A DNA stretch of 64,000 nucleotides from Cupriavidus sp. D39 (GCF_026627925.1 NZ_JAPNLE010000009.1:1922001-1986000); one strand, 5' to 3'; positions 1 to 11,718 are shown, numbered from the stretch's first letter. Program-made: numbers and translations. Notes: generated by a model from the letters alone, not told the origin.

Positions 1-308
1 AGCCAGGCATCGAGCTCGCCGTGGCAATGCGGATACGGCTCGCCGGAGGGCAGGTTCAGCAGTTCCATCGCGCGCCAGGTCATCGGCCAGCGCATGCCCA
101 GGCCGATCGCCTTGGAGAAGGCCTCCTTGGCGGCGAAGCGCGTGGCCAGGAAGGCGAGCCCGCGTTTTTCCGAGCGCGCCTTGCGGGCGTGGTACTTCTG
201 GAGTTCCTGCGGGCCAAGCACCTTCTCGGCAAACCGGCCGCGCGTGCGCTCCATCACGCCCTGCACGCGATCGATCTGGATGATGTCGGTGCCGATGCCG
301 TAGATCAC
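1..308 (-). CDS. acpS: holo-[acyl-carrier-protein] synthase, partial at window edge
   Basis: AcpS transfers the 4'-phosphopantetheine arm of CoA to the conserved serine of ACP. The reverse strand reads [15 protein letters not shown] from a GTG start at 308-306, matching the family N-terminus with its GTDI metal-binding aspartate; the second signature, [14 protein letters not shown], follows about 60 residues later. The C-terminal ~25 residues lie outside the window. The GTG overlaps the pdxJ stop (GTGA), so the two are translationally coupled, an arrangement common in proteobacteria. It is the last gene seen of a long minus-strand run that begins with the rnc/era genes. Confidence 0.93.
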   Translation of the reverse strand, partial: MIYGIGTDIIQIDRVQGVMERTRGRFAEKVLGPQELQKYHARKARSEKRGLAFLATRFAAKEAFSKAIGLGMRWPMTWRAMELLNLPSGEPYPHCHGELDAW

Positions 309-1087
309 GCTGCGGCGTCCGGACGCGGATAGGTGGTGCCGAGACGCGCAGCCACCATGATGGCCTTCATCTCGCGCACGGCGTTCTGCCAGCCGACAAA
401 GACCGCATGCGCGACGATGGCGTGGCCGATGTTCAGTTCCTTGATGCCATGCAGCGCGGCAACCGGCTGCACATTGGTGTAATGCAGGCCGTGGCCGGCG
501 TTGACCACCAGGCCAAGCCGCACGCCGGCATCGACGCCTTCGGCCACGCGGCGCAGCTCGGTGGCCTGCTCCTCGGCCGAATGCGCATCGGCATAGCGCC
601 CGGTGTGCAGTTCCACCACCGGCGCGCCGCAAGCGGCGGCGGCTTCGATCTGCTCGACCTGCGCATCGATGAACAGCGAGACGCGAATGCCCGCGTCGGC
701 CAGTTGGCGGCAGGCGGCCTTGACCTGCTCGAAGCGCCCGGCTACGTCCAGGCCGCCTTCGGTGGTGACTTCCTCGCGCCGCTCGGGCACCAGGCAGACA
801 TCCTGCGAGCGGATCCCGCAGGCGATATCGAGCATCTCCTGGGTGATCGCGCATTCCAGGTTCATGCGCGTGGCCAGCAGCGGACGCAGCGCGTGCACGT
901 CGGCGTCGCGGATATGGCGTCGGTCTTCACGCAGGTGCAGCGTGATCAGGTCGGCGCCGGCCTGCTCGGCCTGCAGCGCTGCCTGAATCGGATCGGGATA
1001 GACCGTGCCGCGCGCATTGCGCAACGTGGCCACGTGGTCGATATTGACGCCAAGGTCGATGACGCCGGGATGCGCGTGGAAGATCAT
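305..1087 (-). CDS. pdxJ: pyridoxine 5'-phosphate synthase
   Basis: PdxJ condenses 3-amino-2-oxopropyl phosphate with 1-deoxyxylulose 5-phosphate to give pyridoxine 5'-phosphate, the last ring-forming step of DXP-dependent vitamin B6 synthesis. The 260-residue product shows the family N-terminus [15 protein letters not shown], the [13 protein letters not shown] segment with catalytic and phosphate-binding residues, and the C-terminal [16 protein letters not shown]. Length is normal for the TIM-barrel family. It sits 30 bp after recO and overlaps acpS by 4 bp, which indicates co-transcription. Confidence 0.96.
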   Translation of the reverse strand: MIFHAHPGVIDLGVNIDHVATLRNARGTVYPDPIQAALQAEQAGADLITLHLREDRRHIRDADVHALRPLLATRMNLECAITQEMLDIACGIRSQDVCLVPERREEVTTEGGLDVAGRFEQVKAACRQLADAGIRVSLFIDAQVEQIEAAAACGAPVVELHTGRYADAHSAEEQATELRRVAEGVDAGVRLGLVVNAGHGLHYTNVQPVAALHGIKELNIGHAIVAHAVFVGWQNAVREMKAIMVAARLGTTYPRPDAAA

Positions 1088-1117
1088 GCAGGTGGGCTCG
1101 AAGGGCTCAGAAGTAAA

Positions 1118-1995
1118 TCAGAGATAGTGCAGATCGATCAGGATCTGGCGCGTCTTCAGCGGCGCGCCTTGCAAATAATAATGCAGCAGGAAGCGCATCA
1201 GGGCACGACTTTGCGTGACAGTTTGTGTCCGGCTATAGTCGTCCTGCGACATGTCGAGCAGCGTCTGCCCGGAAACCACCGGCCAGGATGACGGATCGCT
1301 GGCCTGCGCGCGGCGCACGCCACGCTCGGGCTGGTAGACATAGTCCAGCTCCGGCTCGACCGTCTCGCCGGAATTGGCGCATTCATCGAAGGCCACCGCA
1401 AAGCCTGTTTCCTGCAGCAGCACACGCTCGAAGCCGCGCAGCACCAAGCCAGCCGGCTCGCCCTGCGAGAGCTGGGTCAGCGTGGCCATGTACTGGCGGA
1501 ACAGGGTAACGTGGGCGTCTTCGCGGGCGCAAAGCGCAGCAGCAATTCGTTGAGATAGAAGCCCGAGAGCAAGGCATCGCTTGCCAGCGGCAGCATGCCG
1601 CCAACCCACTCCGCGCGCGTCAGCGTCTTGACCTCGCCGCGGCCGCTCCATGACAGGGAGATCGGCTGGAAATGCTGAAGCACCGGGCGCAGCGCCGAAT
1701 GCGGCCGCTTGGCGCCCTTGGCCACCATGGCCACGCGGCCGTGGTCGCGCGTGAACACATCGAGGATCAGGCTGGTTTCGCGGTAGGGCCAGGCATGCAG
1801 CACGAAACCGGGCTGGTTGGCGACGCGCAGCTCCGTGCGCGCCGGCACGATGCGCAACGCGCGATCCATCATCGCGCGTTGCTCCGCCACCGCCATGCCG
1901 GGCACGGCGTGGCTGTCCAGCAGTTCGGCGGCTTCTTCCACCACCGGGTCAATGCGGCGGGCCTTCAGGGCAGGCCCGCCCGCTCTCTCACTCAT
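1118..1995 (-). pseudogene. recO: DNA repair protein RecO, interrupted by an apparent 1-base frameshift
   Basis: RecO helps RecR and RecA load on SSB-coated DNA in the RecFOR gap-repair pathway. The N-terminal OB fold ([31 protein letters not shown]) and the C-terminal helical part (LVLRGFERVLLQETGF) are both present but in different frames. The break is at about 1521-1530, in the stretch that should read [12 protein letters not shown]; adding one C to a three-C run (minus strand) restores 292 codons. The start at 1995 overlaps the era stop by 8 bp and gives an N-terminus longer than usual; internal Met codons 34, 42 and 43 are alternatives. Because this error class recurs in the window, I think the living gene is probably intact. 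Confidence 0.88.
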
Positions 1996-2923
1996 AGCCG
2001 TAGGCGCGCAATCCAGCTTCGTTGTCGGCCCAGCCGCTCTTGACCTTGATGAACATCTCCAGGTAGACCTTGCCGTCGAACAGCTTCTCCATGTCGATGC
2101 GGGCCTCCGTGGAGATGGTCTTGAGCTTGGCGCCCTTGTTGCCGATGATCATGGCCTTGTGCCCGTCGCGCTCGACCAGGATGGTGGCAAAGATGCGCCG
2201 CAGCCGGCCTTCGGTCTCGAACTTTTCGATGATGACCGTGCTGGTGTATGGCAACTCGTCGCCGGTCCAGCGGAACACCTTCTCGCGGATGATCTCGGAG
2301 GCCATGAAGCGCTCGCTGCGATCGGTCATGGAGTCGGCGTCGTACATCGGCTCGCCTTCCGGCAGGTAGGGCCGGATGATGGCGAGAAGGCGCTCGATGT
2401 GGTCGTGCGTCTTGGCCGACATCGGCACCACTTCCGCGAACTGGAACTGGTGCCCCATCTTTTCCAGGAAGGGCATCATCACCTCGGCCCGGTCCGCGCC
2501 AAGGCGATCCAGCTTGTTGGTGACCAGCAGCACCGGCACCTTCTTTGGCAGCAGCGACAGCACCTTCTCGTCATCGGCGCCGTAGTAGCCGGCCTCAACC
2601 ACGAACAGCACCAGGTCCACCGACGACAGGGTCGAGGTGACGGCGCGGTTCAGCGAGCGGTTCAGCGCGCTGGCATGGCGGGTCTGGAAACCCGGCGTAT
2701 CGACGAAGACGAACTGGGCGTCCTCGGTGGTCTGGATGCCAACGATGCGGTGGCGCGTGGTCTGCGCCTTGCGGGAGGTGATGCTGACCTTCTGGCCAAC
2801 CAGCGCGTTCATCAGCGTGGACTTGCCGACGTTGGGACGCCCGACAATGGCCACGGTGCCGCAGCGGAACGCTGCGGTAGGGGTACCCGCGGCGTCTTGC
2901 TGCGGATCGGTAGATTCGGTCAT
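1988..2923 (-). CDS. era: GTPase Era
   Basis: Era is a GTP-binding ribosome-assembly factor that binds the 3' end of 16S rRNA. In 311 residues the sequence shows P-loop GRPNVGKST, the G3 box DTPGF, the G4 box NKLD and a G5-like SAK, then a C-terminal KH domain with the motif [12 protein letters not shown]. An extra, weakly conserved N-terminal ~20 residues ([12 protein letters not shown]) precedes the G domain, as is frequent in Burkholderiaceae. The ATG overlaps the rnc stop as ATGA, so rnc and era are coupled, as in E. coli. Confidence 0.97.
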   Translation of the reverse strand: MTESTDPQQDAAGTPTAAFRCGTVAIVGRPNVGKSTLMNALVGQKVSITSRKAQTTRHRIVGIQTTEDAQFVFVDTPGFQTRHASALNRSLNRAVTSTLSSVDLVLFVVEAGYYGADDEKVLSLLPKKVPVLLVTNKLDRLGADRAEVMMPFLEKMGHQFQFAEVVPMSAKTHDHIERLLAIIRPYLPEGEPMYDADSMTDRSERFMASEIIREKVFRWTGDELPYTSTVIIEKFETEGRLRRIFATILVERDGHKAMIIGNKGAKLKTISTEARIDMEKLFDGKVYLEMFIKVKSGWADNEAGLRAYGYE

Positions 2924-3690
2924 TCCTTCAACCTGAGAGACAACTGGGGATCGGGTGGCACCGGTTGCTTGCGCGTCTTGCCGGTGCGCTCGGCCCGGCT
3001 GCGCTTGAGCAACTGGGGCACGAGCTTTTGCACCTCGTCGAGCGCCAGCTTGGCGGCGGCTTGTTCGGCGGCACGGCGCGACGCGCCGGTACCGAACACC
3101 CGCACTTCCAGTTTAGGCACGGTGCACTCGACTTCAAACTGCTGGTTATGCGCGGCGCCATGGGTGGCGATCACGTTATATTGCGGCAGGGCTATCTTGT
3201 GGCCTTGCAGGTACTCCTGCAACAGCGTCTTGGCATCCTTGCCCAGCGTGCGCGGATCCACTTGCTCGAGGATGGGGATGTAGAGCTTGCGGATCAGCGT
3301 GCGCGCGCCTTCGAAGCCGGCATCGAGGAAGACGGCGCCGACGATGGCTTCCAGCGCATCGGCAAGGATCGAAGGGCGGCGGAAACCGCCGCTCTTCAGT
3401 TCGCCCTCGCCCAGGCGCAGCGCCTCGGACAACTGCAGCATCTGGGCAATTTCATACAGCGCCTGCTGCTTGACCAGATTGGCGCGCACGCGGGAGAGAT
3501 CGCCTTCGTCGAGCTTGCTGAACATGCCATACAGCATATCGGCCACGGCGCAGTTCAGCACCGAATCGCCCAGGAATTCCAGGCGTTCGTTGTGCAAGGC
3601 ACTGTGGCTGCGGTGCGTCAGCGCCTGCTGCAGCAATTCTGGCTTGCTGAAGCGGTAGCCGAGGCGTTGCTGCAAGGCATCGAGGTTCAT
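2920..3690 (-). CDS. rnc: ribonuclease III
   Basis: RNase III cuts double-stranded RNA, including rRNA precursors. The N-terminal nuclease domain carries the signature [12 protein letters not shown] with the metal-binding Glu and Asp, and a second acidic site near [14 protein letters not shown]. The C-terminal double-stranded RNA-binding domain begins around residue 155 ([11 protein letters not shown]) and ends with [18 protein letters not shown]. The 256 residues include a basic tail of about 30 residues beyond the binding domain, which is longer than E. coli Rnc. It is flanked by the DUF4845 gene one base upstream and era overlapping downstream. Confidence 0.97.
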   Translation of the reverse strand: MNLDALQQRLGYRFSKPELLQQALTHRSHSALHNERLEFLGDSVLNCAVADMLYGMFSKLDEGDLSRVRANLVKQQALYEIAQMLQLSEALRLGEGELKSGGFRRPSILADALEAIVGAVFLDAGFEGARTLIRKLYIPILEQVDPRTLGKDAKTLLQEYLQGHKIALPQYNVIATHGAAHNQQFEVECTVPKLEVRVFGTGASRRAAEQAAAKLALDEVQKLVPQLLKRSRAERTGKTRKQPVPPDPQLSLRLKE

Positions 3691-3691
3691 G

Positions 3692-4150
3692 TCAGTACTG
3701 CGTTCCCGAATAGGTAATCATAAGGCTCAGAGGGCCGTATAACGGCACCTCGTTACGGTAGGAAAAGCCCACCGAGCGGATCGTGCCATTGTCGTCTTCG
3801 TGAATATCCAGATCGTCGCTGCGCACAGCGGTAATACGGTCAATCTGTGCCTGCTTGGCGAAATAATCGGCCACTTCGCGCTTGTTGGATGCCTGTTGCT
3901 TGGCATAACTGACGGCGCGCTTGACCGAAAAGTACTCCAGCAAGCTTGGGATCGCCCTGACCGCCGGGATCACGATGCCCCCGACGACCAAGATGACGAT
4001 CAGCAAGCTGCCAAGGGAGAATCCGCGCGCCTTGTACCGCCCCGCCAGACGCGCTTTCCCCCTCTTTGAACCAACCTCCCGACGCGATTGATCCACTTGT
4101 TCCGCTAGTGCCGTTTGACCAGCTTGACCCTTTTGACCCTTTTGACCCAT
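3692..4150 (-). CDS. DUF4845 single-pass membrane protein
   Basis: A small protein with one strongly hydrophobic helix ([18 protein letters not shown], about residues 46-63) near the N-terminus and a soluble C-terminal domain of about 85 residues, the arrangement of the DUF4845 family that lies between lepB and rnc in many beta-proteobacteria. Function is unknown; the RGFSLG start of the helix resembles a pilin-type prepilin segment but no peptidase site is certain. The first ~40 residues contain a Gly-Gln-Lys repeat ([11 protein letters not shown], nt 4112-4147) and may be a strain-specific extension. It ends 1 bp before rnc begins. Confidence 0.8.
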   Translation of the reverse strand: MGQKGQKGQAGQTALAEQVDQSRREVGSKRGKARLAGRYKARGFSLGSLLIVILVVGGIVIPAVRAIPSLLEYFSVKRAVSYAKQQASNKREVADYFAKQAQIDRITAVRSDDLDIHEDDNGTIRSVGFSYRNEVPLYGPLSLMITYSGTQY

Positions 4151-4201
4151 GTTGCGCTTTCCCTCGCTTGACTGGAGTGATTTATTCGCGCCGCGGAAGG
4201 C

Positions 4202-5101
4202 TTACTTGAACGCCCCCACGCGTCCGATATTGCCGAGGTTCATCCAGATCAGGAATGCCCGGCCGACAATATTCTGATCGGGAACGAAGCCCCAATAACG
4301 TGAATCCAGGCTGTTGTCGCGGTTGTCGCCCATCACAAAATAGTGACCTTGCGGCACCTTGCAGGTCAGCCCTTGCTGATTGTAAGTGCAGTTTTCGTGA
4401 AACGGAAAATCGGGATCCGCGCCGGAGACAAACGACGGCCGGTCGGCGTCGTTGAGGATACCGTGCTCCGGGCCGTCGGGCAGCTTCTCGTGGAAGTGCT
4501 TCGAATACGAAAGCCGTTCTTCATCCAGGTAGTCGGGCAGCGGGCTGTAATCCGCGGCCTTGCCGTTGATGGTCAGGCGCTTGTTCTGGTAGCTCACCAC
4601 ATCGCCCGGTACCCCGATGACGCGCTTGATGTAGTCGAGGGACTGATCCTTCGGGTAGCGGAACACCATCACGTCGCCGCGCTTCGGGTCGCCGACCGAG
4701 AGGATCTTCTTGTTCACCACCGGCAGCCTGATGCCGTAATCGTACTTGTTGACCAGGATGAAGTCGCCGATCAGCAGCGTCGGGATCATCGAGCCGGACG
4801 GGATCTTGAACGGCTCGACCACGAAGGAGCGCAGCACGAACACGGCCAGGATCACCGGGAAGAAGCTTGCCGAATACTCCAGCCACCACGGCTGGCGCAG
4901 CTTTTCCTCGGCGAGGCGGCTACGCGACGTGTCGATCTCGCCGACGCCGTAGCGTCCCTGGAGATCGGATTTGCGCGCATCGAACTCGGCCAGCGCCGAT
5001 TGGGCGGAAAGCCGCCGCTGCTTCTCGAACACCAGTTTGTCGGCCACCCAGGCAATGCCCGTAATAACCACCAGCACAAAAAGGATCAGTGCAAAATTCA
5101 T
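4202..5101 (-). CDS. lepB: signal peptidase I
   Basis: LepB removes signal peptides from exported proteins at the outer face of the inner membrane. Two N-terminal membrane segments (FALILFVLVVITGIAWVA and FFPVILAVFVLRSF) precede box B with the catalytic serine (PSGSMIPTLLIGD), box D with the general-base lysine (YIKRVIGVPGD) and box E (GDNRDNSLDSRYWG). I prefer the ATG at 5101, which puts the first membrane segment at the N-terminus and gives 299 residues; a longer reading to 5143 adds 14 polar residues. It lies 89 bp after lepA, the usual partner in an operon. Confidence 0.95.
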   Translation of the reverse strand: MNFALILFVLVVITGIAWVADKLVFEKQRRLSAQSALAEFDARKSDLQGRYGVGEIDTSRSRLAEEKLRQPWWLEYSASFFPVILAVFVLRSFVVEPFKIPSGSMIPTLLIGDFILVNKYDYGIRLPVVNKKILSVGDPKRGDVMVFRYPKDQSLDYIKRVIGVPGDVVSYQNKRLTINGKAADYSPLPDYLDEERLSYSKHFHEKLPDGPEHGILNDADRPSFVSGADPDFPFHENCTYNQQGLTCKVPQGHYFVMGDNRDNSLDSRYWGFVPDQNIVGRAFLIWMNLGNIGRVGAFK

Positions 5102-5189
5102 GTCGGCTAGATCTTCGTGTTGTTTTGATAGAGTCCGCGTCAACCACTGCCGAAGAGCCTGCCGGCAGCGCCGGCGCGGCCCGGCCGGC

Positions 5190-6983
<1,794 letters not shown>

Positions 6984-7223
6984 CTGATGCTCAGGGGTGC
7001 GCCGTTTCAGGCCACGAAGTGCCCGCGTGGGCACGCCGGGCGGCGCAGCAATTATGAACGACCTGGAACTGGCGCCCTGCGGGGCGCGCGCCGATCCCGG
7101 TCGCAGGTTGGTGACGCAGACTTTACGCCAAAGTGCGATTTTACCGTATTTTCAAGGGCTTCCGTATTGCGAAATGGGCCGCGGCGCTAGCCCTGCGGCC
7201 AAACCAGGCTTCGCCGGGCGCAC

Positions 7224-7529
7224 TTATGTGCCATCTACCGTCCCATTGCCCACCCGTTCGGCCGCCCGCGGCCCCACATGTGCGGCCAACCACGCCCTCA
7301 CCCGCTTTTCATCGAGAAAGTAATGGCACAACTCCACGTCCGGGCCGGCCGGGGAACCGGCCATCAGCACGGGCACCAGCTCGTCGAAACGGGCTACGGC
7401 CGCCGGATCGGTATCCACGTCCACCTCATGCAGGACAAAGGAAAAATCGCGCCGGAGCGGCTCCAGCGCGATTTTCATGTCCTCGCACAGATGGCAGTAG
7501 CTTCTGCCATACAGTGTGAGATCGGCCAT
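7224..7529 (-). CDS. glutaredoxin-family (DUF836-like) protein
   Basis: A 101-residue thioredoxin-fold protein with an N-terminal redox motif CHLC (GRSYCHLCEDMKIAL, residues 8-22), followed by the beta-alpha-beta pattern of small glutaredoxin-like proteins and the cis-Pro segment VPVLM. The family is common next to mucD/lepA in beta-proteobacteria; the substrate is not known. It starts 14 bp after the mucD stop, so it is probably the last gene of the rpoE-rseA-rseB-mucD unit. A periplasmic role is unlikely because there is no signal peptide. Confidence 0.82.
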   Translation of the reverse strand: MADLTLYGRSYCHLCEDMKIALEPLRRDFSFVLHEVDVDTDPAAVARFDELVPVLMAGSPAGPDVELCHYFLDEKRVRAWLAAHVGPRAAERVGNGTVDGT

Positions 7530-7543
7530 GATGGCTGCGCCGG

Positions 7544-9031
7544 TCAGCGCGAGGACATCGTGCCCGGCCGCAAGGTGAGCACCTGGGTGGCATCCCCACG
7601 GCGCACGAACACCGCGGCGATCTTGGCCTTGTCGAGTCCCTTGACCAGTTCGTTGAACTGCTTCGGGCTGGTCACATCGCTGTCGCCCAGGCGCAGGATG
7701 ATGTCGCCCGGGCGAATGCCGGCGCGCATCGCCGGCCCATCCGCCTGCTCGACCTCGACCCCCGACTTGATCTTGAGCTCTTTGAGCTTAGCGTCGGGAA
7801 TCTCGTTGACGATCAGGCCAAGCGCATTGGGCTTGGCCGCCGGCGGGCTGCTTTCGTCGCGCTGGCTGTTGCCGCGGGTTTTCACCTTCGCATCCGCATC
7901 CAGCTCGGCCACGGTGATGGACACCTCGCGCGTCGCGCCCTTGCGCCAGAGTTGCAGCGGAACGCGCGTGCCCGGCTTGATGTCGCCGACCATGCGCGGC
8001 AGGTCCGACGCCTTCTCGATGTCGCGGCCGTTGAACTTGAGGATGATGTCGCCAGCCTCGATCCCGGCCTTCTCGGCAGGGCCACCGGGCTCGACGCTGC
8101 CGACCAGCGCGCCCCGGGCACGGCCCAGTCCGAGCGAATCGGCAACTTCCTTGGTCACGTCCCCGATCGCCACCGCGATGCGTCCGCGCGTGACCTTACC
8201 GGTCGCCTTGAGCTGCTCCGTGACCCGCAAGGCTTCATCGATCGGGATGGCGAAGGAGATGCCCATATACCCGCCGCTACGGCTGTAGATCTGCGAGTTG
8301 ATGCCGATCACTTCGCCGCGCAGGTTGATCAGCGGGCCGCCGGAATTGCCGGGGTTGACCGCCACATCGGTCTGGATGAACGGAAGGTAGTCACCGGTAT
8401 CGCGCCCCTTGGCGGAGACAATGCCGGCAGTCACGGTGTTATCGAGGCCAAAGGGAGAACCGATGGCCAGCACCCACTCGCCAGCGCGGACCTTGTCCGA
8501 GTCGCCAAGCGGCAGCTTGGGCAGGCCAGTCGCGTCAACCTTGAGCAAGGCGACATCGGTGCGCTTGTCCGAGCCGATCAGCTTGGCCTTGAACTCGCGC
8601 TTGTCAGGCAGCGTGACGTAGATGGTTTCGGCATCCGCGACCACGTGAGCATTAGTCATCACATAGCCATCCTGACTGATGACGAACCCCGATCCCACCC
8701 CGCGGCTCTGCTCCTCGCCCTGCGGCGGCTGGCCGCGGCGCGGGGCGCCCGGCGGCGTGGGTGCGCCAGGCATGGGCACACCAAAGAAACGGCGGAAGAA
8801 CTCTGCCATTTCGTCGTCTTCGGTCCCGGGAGTGCCGCGCGAGCGCACGCGCTCGGTGGTACGGATGTTCACGACCGCCGGACCGGCCTTTTCAACCAGA
8901 TCGGTGAAATCGGGCAGGTTATAGGACGGCGCGGCGGCCTGTGCGTGGCTCAGCTCGGCGGCAAAGGGCGCAAAGGCGAGAATGGCAGCCATGAGCACGG
9001 TCCGAGCCAAGGCTGGAGATCTTGGTGACAT
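7544..9031 (-). CDS. mucD: periplasmic serine protease Do (DegP/MucD family)
   Basis: A DegP-type protease and chaperone that degrades misfolded envelope proteins. From the ATG at 9031 a signal peptide runs to about residue 31 (FAAELSHAQA). The trypsin domain holds the triad: TNAHVV (His), RTDVALLK (Asp), GNSGGPL (Ser). Two PDZ domains follow, with substrate-binding loops near RGALVGSVEPGGPAEKAG and GVEVEQADGPAMRAG. The length (495) is typical of MucD. An upstream Met at 9118 would hide the signal peptide, so I rejected it. It follows rseB by 112 bp, completing the sigma-E operon in the order known from Pseudomonas algU-mucABD. Confidence 0.94.
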   Translation of the reverse strand: MSPRSPALARTVLMAAILAFAPFAAELSHAQAAAPSYNLPDFTDLVEKAGPAVVNIRTTERVRSRGTPGTEDDEMAEFFRRFFGVPMPGAPTPPGAPRRGQPPQGEEQSRGVGSGFVISQDGYVMTNAHVVADAETIYVTLPDKREFKAKLIGSDKRTDVALLKVDATGLPKLPLGDSDKVRAGEWVLAIGSPFGLDNTVTAGIVSAKGRDTGDYLPFIQTDVAVNPGNSGGPLINLRGEVIGINSQIYSRSGGYMGISFAIPIDEALRVTEQLKATGKVTRGRIAVAIGDVTKEVADSLGLGRARGALVGSVEPGGPAEKAGIEAGDIILKFNGRDIEKASDLPRMVGDIKPGTRVPLQLWRKGATREVSITVAELDADAKVKTRGNSQRDESSPPAAKPNALGLIVNEIPDAKLKELKIKSGVEVEQADGPAMRAGIRPGDIILRLGDSDVTSPKQFNELVKGLDKAKIAAVFVRRGDATQVLTLRPGTMSSR

Positions 9032-9143
9032 CGTCGACTCCTGGGAAATCAGCGAAAAGAGGAAGAAAGCACAGGCAGCAGGGTTGCCGGCCGGCGGCGC
9101 CCCAGAGGCGATGTTCACGCCTCCGGCAACGCCGCGATCCGGC

Positions 9144-10226
9144 TTAATGGGCCTTCGGTGGTTTGTATTCTACCGCCGAGGCAAACTGCCTCACTGTGGC
9201 CGGCGGGACTTCGCCCACCACCGTGATCCAGAAATCGGCTACGCGGCGTACCACGACCTGCGTGGCACCCAGCGAGGCGACGCCCTCGCGGCGCACGCGC
9301 TGCTCGGAAACCGGCTCGATAAACACCGACAGGCCGGTCAAGCCATCGCTGTAGACAATCTGGAGCACTTCGAAGACATTGCCGCGCGGATTGGCCTGCG
9401 GCGCGCGCAGCTCTCCCAGTGGGCGGCGAACCTCGCGGATCTTCAGGAACCCCTTGACCGGAACCGCGATGCTCCAGCCTTCGTCAGCAATATTGGCCGG
9501 ATGGTTGGTCACCTCATAGTGCGTCCAGGAGCCTGAGTTCTTGATGGCCGTGAGAATGCGCTGCTTTTCCGACGGCACGCCAATATCGACTTGCGAGAAA
9601 GCCACCTGTTCCAGCACCTTGCCGCCCTCGCCCAGGGTCTGGGCACGCATCAGCAAGCCGGAATTCTTCTCCGCCCAGAGCCGCACAGCGTAGCGCGCTG
9701 CGTCATGCGGCTCGAGCGAGAAGACCTCGCACTCGACGCCAGCCACGCGCTCGGCCGGGAGCTTGCGCATATCGTAGATATCGAGCACATCGCTCTTGTT
9801 GGTGGCCAGCAGCGCCGGGAAACGATCCTTGGCCTCCTGCTTCTCCACCACCACCAGCTTGGCCTCGGGAATCAGGCTGTGGACGATGTCATTCTGGCGC
9901 AGCACTTCGCGCGGCTTGCCGTCGAGCGTCTCAAGCCGTTCGTACTCGTTGTTGACGAGATCGCTGTAGTGCTGGATGCGCGATGCATGCATCACGCTGC
10001 CGCGCTGATAAATCAGCGTGCCGACATAATTCTCGCGCTGGGCCGCGCGATGGATCTTGTTGAGCCAGGCCGTTGCGTCGCGACGGGCCAGCGTATTGTC
10101 CGGCGGCTGCGCAGTTGCCGCAGCCGCAGTCAGACACAAGGCCAGAAAAAAGGACCTGCGAAGGGCCCCAATTCTGTGTGCGCCCGCTACGTTGGCGGGC
10201 GACCATCCTTTATGCATGTCCGGCAT
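9144..10226 (-). CDS. rseB: sigma-E regulatory protein MucB/RseB
   Basis: RseB is a periplasmic sensor that binds the anti-sigma factor RseA and protects it from proteolysis until envelope stress. The 360-residue product has a signal peptide (RRSFFLALCLTAAAATAQ) and the two-domain MucB/RseB fold, starting DATAWLNKIHRAAQRENYVGT, with a C-terminal domain ending in a conserved VVGEVPPATVRQFA. Its ATG overlaps the rseA stop by one base (TAATG), which indicates translational coupling. A second Met at residue 4 is an equally possible start. Confidence 0.93.
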   Translation of the reverse strand: MPDMHKGWSPANVAGAHRIGALRRSFFLALCLTAAAATAQPPDNTLARRDATAWLNKIHRAAQRENYVGTLIYQRGSVMHASRIQHYSDLVNNEYERLETLDGKPREVLRQNDIVHSLIPEAKLVVVEKQEAKDRFPALLATNKSDVLDIYDMRKLPAERVAGVECEVFSLEPHDAARYAVRLWAEKNSGLLMRAQTLGEGGKVLEQVAFSQVDIGVPSEKQRILTAIKNSGSWTHYEVTNHPANIADEGWSIAVPVKGFLKIREVRRPLGELRAPQANPRGNVFEVLQIVYSDGLTGLSVFIEPVSEQRVRREGVASLGATQVVVRRVADFWITVVGEVPPATVRQFASAVEYKPPKAH

Positions 10227-10855
10227 TATTCCTGCGAATTGTCCTGAGAGAAGTTTGCGCTGTTAGCCACTTGGCGCATGGTCGGCACTACCGCATCGGT
10301 GGCAACCGAGACGCGGTGGGCACGAAGATATTCGTCCAGACGGGGATCGCGGATCATCTGCGCGTTGTCGGCGGAGACGGTCACGATGCCGCCAGCCTTT
10401 GGCGCTGCAGGTTGTTCGACACGCGCCACTACCGCATCCGGCGTGCCGAGGTCGGCGGCGCCACGCATCTGCGGCACGGCCACCCAGCTGACGGCGGCCA
10501 CTGCGGCGGCAATCGCGGTGCTCGGCATGACGCGCCGCACCCACGACGGCTTGAACAGCAGGCGATGGGCCGACGACGCCTTGGCGACGGCAGGCACCAG
10601 CACATGCGGTTCGCTGCCCAGACGAGCGGAAAACCGGGAAAGAAAATCATCGGTCGAGCCGGCATGCGTCAGTTCTTCCGAACGCAGGGCATCGCCAATC
10701 AATTGATAAGAGGCCCAGCTTGCCATGCCTGCCTCGCTTTTCGCCAGGTCCAGCACTGCGTTTACTTCGTGCGGCGCCAGCTCGCCATCCATCAGCACGG
10801 AGATTTGCTCCGCTGCTTCCACTTCATGAACCGACTGCTTATGAGCCTGACCCAT
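10226..10855 (-). CDS. rseA: anti-sigma-E factor RseA
   Basis: RseA holds sigma-E at the inner membrane and is cut by DegS and RseP under stress. The N-terminal ~85 residues match the RseA sigma-binding domain (EQISVLMDGELAPHEV, WASYQLIGDALRSE). A single membrane segment lies at about residues 109-126 (MPSTAIAAAVAAVSWVAV), and the rest is a periplasmic tail that should contact RseB. Length 209 is usual. It begins 134 bp after rpoE and is coupled to rseB. Confidence 0.92.
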   Translation of the reverse strand: MGQAHKQSVHEVEAAEQISVLMDGELAPHEVNAVLDLAKSEAGMASWASYQLIGDALRSEELTHAGSTDDFLSRFSARLGSEPHVLVPAVAKASSAHRLLFKPSWVRRVMPSTAIAAAVAAVSWVAVPQMRGAADLGTPDAVVARVEQPAAPKAGGIVTVSADNAQMIRDPRLDEYLRAHRVSVATDAVVPTMRQVANSANFSQDNSQE

Positions 10856-10989
10856 TTCCCACCCCTAGAAAAACCATTGAACAACCGACAATCCCGTCTA
10901 CCGCTTTGTCGTTTTTCGATGCAGGAATAGGCTGCAACGCTGGCCGCACGACATTTTATTTACTGCTCACCACTACGTATAACTACCTA

Positions 10990-11589
10990 CTACCACCGCT
11001 TGCCCTCTGCCGTTCCCAGCAGCGGGCGCAATTTATCGGCAATCGCCTCGCGCGCCCGGAAGATGCGTGACCGGACCGTGCCGATCGGGCAACCCATGGC
11101 TTCCGCGATCTCCTCGTAGCTGAGGCCCTCGATCTCGCGAAGGGTGATGGCGGTGCGCAATTCCTCGGGCAGTGCTTCCATTGCGCGGTTGACCGTCTCG
11201 GCCACCTGGCGGGTATGGAGCATCGACTCCGGCGTATTGATATCTCTTAGTTGCTCACCGTCCGCAAAAGTTTCAGCCTCTTCGGCATCGATATCACTGG
11301 AGGCTTCCGGCCGGCGTCCCTGGGTCGCCAGGTAGTTCTTCGCCGTGTTCACCGCAATCCGGTACAACCAGGTGTAGAACGCCGACTCACCGCGAAACTG
11401 CGGCAAGGCACGATACGCCTTGATAAAGGCATCTTGTGCCACATCCTCCACTTCCGCGGAATCCCGCACCAAACGCGAAATGAGCCTGATGATCTTGCGG
11501 TGGTACTTCACCACCAACAATTCAAAGGCCCGCTTATCGCCCTGCTGGACGCGTTCAACGAGGAGCTGATCGGCTTCGCGTTCGCTCAC
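10990..11589 (-). CDS. rpoE: RNA polymerase sigma factor RpoE (sigma-E/AlgU)
   Basis: An ECF sigma factor for envelope stress. The 199 residues contain region 2 (FELLVVKYHRKIIRLISRLV, DVAQDAFIKAYRAL, FYTWLYRIAVNTAKN) and region 4 (LPEELRTAITLREIEGLSYEEIAEAM, GTVRSRIFRAREAI). The start MSEREADQLLVERVQQGD is the usual one for the AlgU/RpoE group. It heads rpoE-rseA-rseB-mucD. The upstream leader has a TAAAAT hexamer at 11648-11643 and a perfect 14-bp palindrome at 11674-11687; I see no good sigma-E type GAAC promoter by eye. Confidence 0.97.
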   Translation of the reverse strand: MSEREADQLLVERVQQGDKRAFELLVVKYHRKIIRLISRLVRDSAEVEDVAQDAFIKAYRALPQFRGESAFYTWLYRIAVNTAKNYLATQGRRPEASSDIDAEEAETFADGEQLRDINTPESMLHTRQVAETVNRAMEALPEELRTAITLREIEGLSYEEIAEAMGCPIGTVRSRIFRAREAIADKLRPLLGTAEGKRW

Positions 11590-11673
11590 GAATATTTCAC
11601 CTGCAGTGTATCTCTTGGTATCGTCTTCACGACAAACGTTGTATTTTACCTACGTTGCGGGCCGCACGGTCAG

Positions 11674-11687
11674 TGCGTTGCAACGCA
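11674..11687. promoter_or_regulatory. 14-bp perfect palindrome upstream of rpoE
   Basis: TGCGTTGCAACGCA is fully self-complementary. It lies 85 bp before the rpoE start and about 26-39 bp upstream of a TAAAAT hexamer (minus strand, 11648-11643) that could be a -10 box. The position would suit an operator next to a -35 region, but no regulator is known and the promoter itself is weak by eye. Confidence 0.3.
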
Positions 11688-11718
11688 TATTGTGAAGAAT
11701 GGTTGAAATGGTCGCGCA

